Assembly: GCF_963855985.1 (NCBI RefSeq)
Contig: NC_087117.1
Coordinates: 2,987,001-3,051,000 of the forward strand
Origin: Ostrinia nubilalis
Lineage: Eukaryota; Arthropoda; Insecta; Lepidoptera; Crambidae
Length of the DNA: 64,000 nt
Reading direction: 5' to 3'
In this document: positions 1 through 10,100 of the stretch, piece after piece
Position numbering within the stretch: position 1 is the stretch's first letter
Layout: each line of letters begins with the position of its first letter
Program-made: the position numbers and the translations under genes
The notes under the pieces: generated by a model
What the model was told of the DNA's origin: nothing
The model's input: the letters and a program-made list of their open reading frames with translations, nothing else
The model's database searches: none

Positions 1-510
1 AGGAATATCCCTAAAATTCAAAAGTATATTTTTGATGGCAATATTTTCGATTTCCCGCGTATTTTTATTTGAAATTATAAAAAAAGCGTAAAAACAAGTA
101 ATAGTCATATGTATTTATATTAGTAGTTTATAATTTTAAGTGAAGTGACACATAAGAATATTTTAAACTATAAAAAATTTAAATGATCATTACGTAACTT
201 TTTGTTTTTGTGACATTTCTTGTTTTGCCCCTGTACCCTTCAATTTAGCTTGTACTAAGGCACTAAGGTAAAGGCGTGAGTGCATCATACAGCCAGGTCT
301 GGTGGCCGAACGCTATTGTGTTATTCAATAGCTATTTTCACTTTATATTTTTTTATATCGATGTCATGATTAACTCCCTTACTATTAAAAAGTTACACAC
401 TCAGTGAACAGTAGTTTAAAGTGACATTTCCATATTAAACGTCACTTTAAACAAGTGTTCAGCGAATTACTAACTTTATTAGTAAGTAGGTAACTCTTTA
501 ATATACAACC

Positions 511-662
511 TTTCGACGCTAAGATATTCGATGAATCGACCATTCGATAATGTGACCATTCGATGATACGGCATTCGATATTTCGTACGTTCGAGATTAT
601 GACCAATCGATGAAACGGCTTCGATGAAACGACCTTCGATGAAACGACTTTCGATAAAACGT
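511..662. repeat. Degenerate TTCGATGA-type short tandem repeat
   Basis: Many imperfect copies of ttcgatgaaacgac/ttcgataa fill this interval. The minus-strand open frame across it (479-715) is a by-product: its RFIE repeats mirror the DNA repeat, so I do not call it a gene. The rest of 1-919 is AT-rich XPO7 intron in which I recognise only a small inverted repeat around 430-465. Confidence 0.6.
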
Positions 663-919
663 AGGGAACCCGACTGTAAGATATGCATTTGAATAAAAAA
701 AAAATAGGATAACAACCGACGCGATAGATTTTTTCAAGTTATTAAAAATTTAGGTATCTCTTAATAAATTGCTAAGAATATTTTTATAACTGCAGTTTTA
801 ATGCTTATAAGTTGAGACTTAAATCAATAAATGTTATTATTATTAAGTCAGTACTTGTTAATAGTACAATCCTCTATTACAGGCTAGCATTTATGTAAAA
901 CTGTGATATTAAATTCCAG

Positions 920-1110
920 ATACCCAGTGTACATAAAAGTGCTCATCCGGGGAATCGAAGTGTGGTTCGCTGAGCCGGCGCTCACCACGCCCGTACTCAA
1001 ACTAACCGCCGAGCTCGCTCAGAACAGAAATCAGCGCTTACAACTGGACGTTAGCTCGCCGAATGGGATATTGTTATTCCGGGAGCTATCCAACATTATT
1101 TGTGCTTATG
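920..1110 (+). CDS. XPO7: XPO7 exon a (first in window)
   Basis: Encodes the stretch with [14 protein letters not shown] and [16 protein letters not shown]. The donor after 1110 is gtgagt. The acceptor at 918-919 is inferred from phase and similarity. Part of this exon is repeated downstream in the intron. Confidence 0.88.
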
Positions 1111-4100
1111 GTGAGTTACAATCGATTATAATAAGATCAACAGTTGTAGAACAGGGCCCAGTGAGCTACAAACACTCGTAGTATAGGAACCAGTGAGCTA
1201 CAACCACGCGCAGAACAGGTACCAGTGAGCTACCAAAAGTTGTAGAACAGTACAGTAACCAGTGAGCTACAAACAGTGTCAACAGGGGCCAGTGAGGTAC
1301 AAACACTCGTAGAATAGAAACCAGCGCTTACAACTGGATGTTAGCTCGCCGAATGGGATATTGTTATTCCGAGAGCTATCCAACATTATTTGTGCATACG
1401 GTGAGTTACAATCGGTTATAATAAGATAAACAGTTGTAGAACAGAACTCAGTGAGCCACAACCAATCGTAGAACAGGTATCAGTGAGCTACCAGCAGTCT
1501 CAGAACAGTAACCAGTGAGCTACAAACACTCGTAGAATAGAAACCAGCGCTTACAACTGGACGTTAGCTCGCCGAATGGGATAAAATCAAAATCAAAATC
1601 AAAAAATATTTATTCAGTTTAGACCACAAGTGGCACTTATGAACGTCAATAGAAAATAATAAAAAAAGAAAAAGGTAGCCCTTATGGGGCACTTTACATG
1701 TCTCCTTATCTTTTGGGCCCTACCAGCGCTTCGAGACAAACATATGGCAAGTGCTGAGAAGAAACGCCGGAACAAACTCAGTCACCACTTATTGCCAGGA
1801 ATTATCTAACGGTAAGAATAGTCAAATTTAAGTACATCAAATATGTGCAGACTGAACTGACCACGCATCCTTGTCATCAATATAGTCTCGAACCTTGTAG
1901 TACCCTTTGGACATAAGGGTATTTTTTATATGTATCTTAAATTTGTTTATTGGCAATTCGACAAGGTTGTGTGGTATTTTGTTAAATATGGTAATACATT
2001 TCCCCAAGAATGAATTACCTATCTTATGCAACCTAAATGATGGAACAGCAAGTTTATTCTTATGTCTCGTGTTAAATGAGTGGACATCACTTTTCTTAGT
2101 AAATAAATGTATATGTTTACGGACATACATAATGTTATCAAATATGTATTGCGAAGCCACAGTCAATATATTGATTTCTTTAAAAACTTCTCTAAGTGAG
2201 TCACGTGGTTTAAGACCGTATATTGCCCGAACAGCTCTTTTCTGTAAAATGAAAATTGATTCTATGTCTGCTGCTGAGCCCCACAGTAAAAGACCATAAG
2301 ACATAATACTATGAAAATAACTAAAATATACAAGCCTTGCTGTTTCAACATCAGTCAAGTTTCTGATCTTTCTCACCGCAAAGGCAGCTGAACTAAGTCT
2401 TCCCGCCAAGGCAGCAATATGGGGGCCCCATTGTAATTTACAGTCTAGGGTAATACCTAGAAAGACAGTAGAGTTTATCAGTTCAATGCGTTCATTATTT
2501 ACTGTAATATTAGTATTAACTTGTTTGACATTAGGCATAGTGAATTTTAAACATTTGGTTTTTTTTGCGTTTAATAGCAAATTATTAGTTGTAAACCAGT
2601 CTAATACTTTGGAAAGAGCATTATTCACGTCGTCAAATATTTCCTGACGCCTGTCAGTTTTAAAAATTAAAGAAGTGTCGTCAGCAAATAATACTATCTC
2701 ACAAAGGTCCTTTGAATAAAAAGGTAGATCATTTATATAAATCAGAAAGAGCAATGGTCCCAGTATTGAGCCTTGGGGCACTCCCATTTTTAGGGGGGCG
2801 CCCGAAGAGTTAGTTCCGTGAATATTTACTTTTTGTAATCTGTCTGAGAGGTAAGAGTGTAATAGGCTTAACCTTCAATTGGTGACGTGACGTCAAATTG
2901 ACGTCGCACAGAAGAAAACGTTACATATTATTCAAACGGCTTGTTCCCCGCCTCCGCACCCCTCAGTAGCTGATTCTTTCTTAGTTTGGCGTCTGCTGTG
3001 ACTAAAATCGGATGTTGCACGCGCTTAATTAGTGAGATAGAGGGTACCAAACGTCAATTTGACGTCACGTCACCATTAGTGTCAGTGATTTATTTCATAA
3101 TTTGTTTCATTTTGTGGTTGAAAATGAATCCAAATGACGAGGATTTCAAACGTGTTGTATCGGGATTATTAGAAGAAAATGTGAGTGACATCAGCGATAC
3201 GGAAGATCGATTTTTACACGACACTCACTGCTTAGAATCGGATCACAATACTGCGAGTGAACTATGCGACATAGAAAATCAAGATCCAGCACTATATGTC
3301 CAGCTAAGAAGATGAAAAAAACATCATACCTCTGCAAAAAGTGCAAGAAACCCGCATGTTTTGATTGCCTAGAAAAAGATTGTGTTGTTTGTTTCCATAA
3401 TTAATCTTATTAATTTTTTCTATGGGACAAAATACTGAAAATGATTGATTCTTATTTTTTACTTATTGTTTTTTAAGAAGAAAGTAATTTTTGTTAAATT
3501 CCTTTGTTTTTTTTAAAATTCTATTATGATTGATCTCATGCCTACAAAAACAGACCAAAAATGACTGCCATGTTTCTAAGCGTTATTTAATTAAAATTTT
3601 CAATATTTATTGCGACCAGTGTGTTTTATTTTCGAAAACGAACTCATATTCTTATAAATAATGTAATTTATTACATTGCTTATGCTGTAAGTCTCCTGAA
3701 TTTCGGATTTTTAGTATTACGTCAAAATGACGTCACCTCACCAATACTGTGACCCATATTCACGTCACCAGTTGAAGGTTAAGGCCTTGCCTGATACGCC
3801 ATAATGTTCTAGCTTAAACAACAGAGTTTGATGATCAACACAGTCAAACGCCTTCGATAAGTCACAAAATACACCAATAGCATCTTTTTTCTCCTGCCAA
3901 GCATCGAAAATGTGTTTGATAAGAGCAACCCCTGCATCGGTCGTACTTTTCCCTTTTGTGAACCCATATTGTTTTTCATGAAACAGTTTATTTAAGTTAA
4001 AATGAGACAGTAGTTGATTGAAAATAATTTTTTCAAATATTTTACTGAGCGCAGGTAGTATCGATATAGGTCTAAAGTTGGATGGGTCACTTTTGTCTCC

Positions 4101-7100
4101 TGCTTTAAATAATGGTATGATTTTACTATGTTTCATCAGGGTAGGGAACTGACCTACGTTAATACATTCATTAAAGATATGAGCTAAATGGGGAGCTATA
4201 AGAGCAATGATGGGTTTTATTATGTCTGTTGATATGCCCCATATATCCTCTGTCTTTTTTATATTTAGTTCTTTGGATATTTTTGTTCAGGGAGCTGTCT
4301 AACATTATTTGTGCTTATGGTGAGTTATCAAAACTTGTAGAAAAGAATCAGTGAGCTACCAGCAGTCGCAGAACAGTAACCAGTGAGCTATAAATAGTCG
4401 TAGAATAGGAACCAGTGAGCTACAAACACTAGATCAGGAACTAGTGAGCTACAAACAGTACCAGCAGTCTTAGAACTGTAACTAGTGAGCTACCAGCAGA
4501 CTTAGAACTGGAACCAGTGAGCTACCAGCAATATAGGCGATCTTATTGCTAATGAGAACACAGTTGAGATGATGATAATGGTCATAGTGTTGACAATAAT
4601 GATGATTTCTTAAACTGTTTGACCTGTGGTAGACTGGCAGAGAATGCTACCCGCCATAAATCCGCTACTTGTACTCATCCATACGTTCAAAAAGTATAAA
4701 TAAATTATTTATTTAAATGTTTGTTTCCGTTGTTCCATAGTAGGTACGAGCTTTGCTTAGTTTGGGACTAGAGGCGCAGTGTAAAATATTTGGATATTTA
4801 TTTATTTTTAAATGTTTTTGTCCCCAGGCAGCAGAATACTGACGGTGGACGTGAGCAAAAAGCAAATGTACGCGATGAAGCTGAAGGGCATATCGTTGTG
4901 CTTCTCGATACTGAAGGCAGCGCTCTGTGGGAACTACGCTAATTTTGGGGTGTTCAGGTAAGGCCTATACCGATTCGAAGATGGAAGATGTACGAATCAG
5001 CTATAATGATACCAATCGTATCATGATCTTTATCATGTAGATGCGCCAGTGAGTACTAATCTGCGCAACTTTTGTCACCCCCTGATGCTTGGCACCCGGG
5101 GCGGACCGCCCTACCGACCGACTATAGCTTTCCGCCCGCGGCTTCGCCCGCGTGGTATTTTGTCTGTCACAGAAATACATTATCGCGCGCGTCCCTGTTT
5201 TAAAAAACCGAGATAAAAACTATCCTGTCTTTTCCCAGGACTCAATATATCTCTATGCCAAATTTCATCAAAATCGCTTCAGTGGTTTAGGCGTGAAAGC
5301 GTGACAGACAGACAGACAGAGTTACTTTCTCATTTTAATATTAGTATACATAGATTTGTTATTTCACAAATTACAATAGTCGAGCGGCGGCGGGGACCGA
5401 ACCCGCGTTCCCCGGATCACGAGTCGGCCAGTCCGACCCCTTCACCGTTCGGCTATCGTGGCTTCAAAATTAATTCCATTCTTTTAAATATTTATTTTGA
5501 TTGTTTTTGTGAGTGATAAATATGTTGTCTTCCCCAGGTTATATGGTGACGAGGCCTTAGACAACGCACTAAATATGTTTGTGAAGTTATTACTTAGTAT
5601 ACCACAAAGTGATTTACATGTGAGTATGATTTTTATTTATATTTTTGTATCAATCAGTCCGTATCAAAAAAAATATTATGACACTGTTTCCCAAGTAGGC
5701 TCAAATAATACAGGGTGTTAGGTAAATGGGTATACGAGCCGACACTAGCCCATGTTAACATGGGCATATAAATGGTATGGTGAAGTCAGAAATTTGATAT
5801 TATCATCATTTTAATTTTTTTAATTTTCATACAAAATAATTTTTATAAAATCCGATTTGTATGAAAATTAAAATAATTAAAATGAAGACATCAATTTTCT
5901 GACTTCACCTTACCATTTATATGACCATGTTAACATGGGCTAGTGTCGGTTCATATACCCATTTACCTAACACCCTGTATAAATAGGGAAACCTGTTATT
6001 GACCATACCTCTATTAACTTGAGAACCCGGCGAACTTCGTACCGACCTGATTGTCATTGATATGGTACGACACCGCGGACTACCTATAGTTTGTTAGATA
6101 CATTACCTTTCTTTTTTGGGTGGCCGCCGGCCGGTTAAAAATTTAACTATATTTTAAACCAGGGGTGTCAGCTACATCCATTCCAAAATTCATCAAAATT
6201 GGTCCATCCTTTCTTGAGTTATACATGGTGGTCTAGCTAGCGCATAATCTTAACCAGAGTAAATACAAATGAGTAGGTCATCTTCATAGAAACGCACCGA
6301 GCGCGGTTTGTATGTGAGCGCGCCAACACGTATGCGGCGCGCACGCACACACTGACAAAATTCGGCGCAACACCAACACCCCGCTAATCCACGCTAAATT
6401 TATACGGATTAGCGGGGTGTTGGTGTTGCGCCGAATTTTGTCAGTGTGTGCGTGCGCGCCGCATACGTGTTGGCGCGCTCACATACAAACCGCGCTCGGT
6501 GCGTTTCTATGAAGATGACCTACTCATTTGTATTTACACTGTCTTAACGGAGTCAGTGTCTGAGAAATTGGAGCGACACGGGAGGGGGGGACATATGACG
6601 TCACAAAACACCCTCCCGTGCCGTTGCCTGAGGCATGGCTAAGTTATGCATTAGGCCCAGAACAGACGGTGAAACGCAACTGCAACGAAACTGCAACTTA
6701 CTGATTTATCTGATGAATGAAACTGAAACTGAAAGTTGGTCGCGTCATGTGTGGTCTCTCAACGGACGCTATGGCAGAAACTTAGATGCAACTCAAAAGT
6801 AACTAGCAGTTGCAGTTTCGTTGCAGTTGCGTTTCACCGTCTGTTCTGGGCCTTAGACCTTTAAGTCAACTTTATTTTATTAAAGAGTTATTTTTAATTA
6901 TTTTTTTCAGGACTATCCAAAACTATCCCAAACATACTACGTGCTACTAGAGCGGCTAGCGCAGGACCTGATGCCGTTTCTCGCCTCGCTGCAGCCGGAA
7001 GCGACGCTCTACATACTGGCCTCCATCTCCGAGGGACTCACGGCTCTAGGTGACTTTTATTAAAACCTGGTCCGTGAGCACGTAGAATCCCGTCCAATGA

Positions 7101-10100
7101 CCCCAAGCTACCCATCCTTATCGCTCGCGCGTAATTATATTGCTGTCGCGACTGTGCGACGCGCGCCCGCAGTGAGTGTGCGAGCGCGACAGCAACATAA
7201 TTACGTGCGAGCGACAAGGATGGGCAGCTTGGGGTCATTGGACGGGATTCTACGTGCTCACGGACCAGGCTTTAGATAGGGACAACCCACCACCACCCAT
7301 AGCCATACCAACCTTGCGGTTATACTGGCCGAATCGCGGGAGGTGTGCGCGGAATTGCGGCTGCCTAGGGCAGATTGCACTCCACCGCGCCACACTTCTT
7401 GACTCCCTACAAGTTATTTTTCTTTGTCCTTGTCCCTATAGTACAGTTCTCCCCCTTCTGGGGCCTGACGATCACTCCACGGATCGCTCTAGGTGACTTA
7501 CAGGACTATCTACAACTAGCCCGGACTATCCACAACTATAGAGCGGCTAGAGCGGGACCTGATGCCTCCATCTCCGAGGGACTCACGGCTCTAGGTGACT
7601 TACAGGACTATCCACAACTAGCCCGGACTATCCACAACTAGCCCGGACATACTACGGGCTACTAGAGCGGCTAGCGCGGGACCTGATGCCTCCATCTCCG
7701 AGGGACTCACGGCTCTAGGTGACTTCCAGGACTATCCACAACTAGCCCGGACTATCCACAACTAGCCCGGACATACTACGGGCTACTAGAGCGGCTAGCG
7801 CGGGACCTGATGCCTCCATCTCCGAGGGACTCACGGCTCTAGGTGACTTCCAGGACTATCCACAACTAGCCCGGACTATCCACAACTAGCCCGGACATAC
7901 TACGGGCTACTGGAGCGGCTAACACGGGACCTGATGCCTCCATCTTCGAGGGACTCACGGCTCTAGGTGACTTCCAGGACTATCCACAACTAGCCCGGAC
8001 TATCCACAACTAGCCCGGACATACTACGTGCTACTGGAGCGGCTAGCGCAGGACGATTGCCAAAAAAGTCAAAAGATTGCCAAAAATTGGAACTAATAAC
8101 TTAGTATTGATGCCTTTCTGTAAATGTCATAATTATATTTTATGGTTGTCGAACGTGACAAAAATCACCACCACTTATCACCACTTATGTATTTACCCTA
8201 TTTATAAGCAAATAAAGAATTTGAATTTGAATTTGAAAATCGGAACTAATAAATCCAGTATTTGATATTAGCGCCCTCTTGACAATATCACACAAATGCA
8301 AATATTCAATTGACTGATTTCAGATACGAGTGTGTGCACAGGCTGCTGCGCGACCCTCGACCATATAGTCACATATCTATTTAAGCAATTAGTACAGAAA
8401 TGTAAGTATACTTATTTATTTATTCGTGGTAAACAATACAGTAGCCGTGTGGTGACGGCAGAGTAGAATACATTTGTCACCAACCCCTACTCTTCCCGCG
8501 GGTGTCGTAAGAGGCGACTTAGGGCCTACACATCAAACAGAGAACGGGCAGCAACGCTCTCTGAAAAATATCAATCTTTTAAACTGCGATCTCCAACCCG
8601 CCTGCCAAGCGTGGAGATTATGGCAAAACCCTCCACTATAGTGGAGGAGGCTCATAGTCCAGCAGTGGACTGTAAAGGGCTGTTGATGATTGATGATGAT
8701 TGAAACAATACAGTTCGTTCGTTCGTTTCAGCCGAAAGACGTCCACTGCTGGACAAAGGCCTTCAAGGATTTCCACAAAGACCGGTCCTCACCTCCCCTG
8801 ACCTTCACCATATCGTCGGTCCACCTAGTGAGAGGTCTGCCCACGCTTCGTCTTCCGGCCTGTAGTCGCCACTCAAGAACTTTCCTGCCCCAGCGGCCAT
8901 CAGCTCTACGAGCTATGTGCCCCGCCCACAGTGTCTCAAGTCCAGTGTGTGTTGCCAGAGATGGTGTACGGATCTGAGACGTGCTCGCTTACTATGGGCA
9001 CAGAATAATAATAAGTACTACGTACAGAAGTTTTACTTCGCGAAGGTATTTAAAAAAATGTATGCTCAATGTTATTAACAATATGGTGTAATTTAGCCTG
9101 TCTCAAGAGTCAAGCACCATTTTGTTGACAAACGTCAGTGATCGGCACTGCGCCGAAGCTATAGGGCTGACTTCGGTAAAATGATGTGACGTGAGGTGCC
9201 AAACTGCGGAAAATGGCGAAGGAAATACATGATTTAGCATGAATTATCATGAATAATATTAACTACTTATTTACCTCTCAGTGTCTTGAGGCAACTTAAA
9301 AAAGTACATTCTGTGTTTTTATTATTATTTAGGCAGTTAAATACTGCACAGTATTTAGTACACCATTTTCTTTATTTTCGTCCATCATACACAACAATAC
9401 GCGTGCGTGAGTCAATGTTCGCTCGTATGTGAGGCCTTGTCGAATAGTATCCTGTAGGTGGGCCATCGTGCGTGTTTTGTTTTCGATGTAAACTTGCGGA
9501 GATGAACAGGCCTGCTATGGGCCTCATAAGAAGGCTCAAGGTCACTTAAAATTTATACGCGCACTATTGTTATTATTTATGTATGTATATTTCATGCAGT
9601 ATAGGTTAGTGTCCGCGACTCTCACTCGGCATGGGGCACACTGAAAACCAGCGTCGTGGCCTCTCACCGGGGGCCACGGCATATGCTGAGTGGGGTCCCA
9701 TTGCGATGGGCATCGCTGTGCGACAGGGTGGCACTGCTTAGTTTACTTGCTCATTCATTGTATGTTTTATGTCACCTCTGTCTTATTTGCTTTTTTATTT
9801 TTTTTTATTTTACCTCTTTTGTATTTTGTGATGTCCATGGCAATAAATGTTTCTTTCTTTCTTTTTTTCAAAGGGCGATGGAGCGTGCTATGTTCGGAGT
9901 TTCCCTTTAATGAGTGTTGTATATTTGCAGCTAGCAACAAACCGCCGAATAATAAATTTTATTTTATCTTATTTTTGTAGCTAGCAACAAACCGCCTAAT
10001 CCGCGCCAGCCGCCGCCCGAAGCGAGCAACATGTTGCAAGTGCTACAGCGGCGGCCCGAGATCATGCAGCAGCTACTAGCCACGGTAAATAATATTTTTT

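Larger units (their letters stand above)
2872..3778 (+). mobile_element. piggyBac deletion derivative, TTAA-flanked
   Basis: TTAA lies at 2868-2871 and 3779-3782. The ends are CCTTCAATTGGTGACGTGA and, inverted, CCTTCAACTGGTGACGTGA. A subterminal GGTGACGTGACGTCA-type motif recurs inverted at about 3049-3075 and 3722-3743. The interior keeps only the start (3124-3315) and the cysteine-rich end (3300-3404) of a piggyBac transposase. At 907 bp it cannot move by itself. Precise excision would restore the LINE reading frame around it. Confidence 0.9.
1582..4283 (-). mobile_element. 5'-truncated CR1/jockey-like non-LTR retrotransposon
   Basis: On the minus strand, the 3' end is at 1582. It shows aataaatatt followed by three ttttga-type tail repeats. 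The reverse transcriptase lies at 4283-3783 and 2867-1837. The 5' end is truncated inside the RT domain at about 4283. The element was inserted into a copy of the XPO7 exon-a repeat: gaatgggat is on one side and the rest of that exon copy (ggagctgtctaac) on the other. A piggyBac derivative splits it. I see no long target duplication. Confidence 0.88.

Noticed and set aside
479..715. 78-codon minus-strand frame with RFIE repeats
   Set aside because: The repeats are the translation of a tcgatgaa-type DNA repeat. There is no splice or promoter context and it lies in an XPO7 intron.
903..1181. A free-standing 92-residue protein starting at 903
   Set aside because: It is an XPO7 exon read on into its intron; the true coding part ends at 1110.
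1111..1581. CRISPR-like array of regular short repeats
   Set aside because: The units are degenerate, contain exon copies, have no unique spacers and sit in a eukaryotic intron. No CRISPR array exists in this window.
2986..3123. Upstream extension of the piggyBac frame from 2986
   Set aside because: It lacks similarity to transposases and runs through the subterminal repeats; the likely start is 3124.
5381..5463. A tRNA gene on the minus strand
   Set aside because: It has A and B boxes but no convincing acceptor stem and the look of a SINE head. The same reasoning applies to 28911-28983 and 42881-42956.
7501..8054. The 124-bp array as functional alternative exons of XPO7
   Set aside because: Adjacent donor and acceptor are 11 bp apart, too short for an intron, and every unit stops in frame. 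Retained only as a possible poison region.
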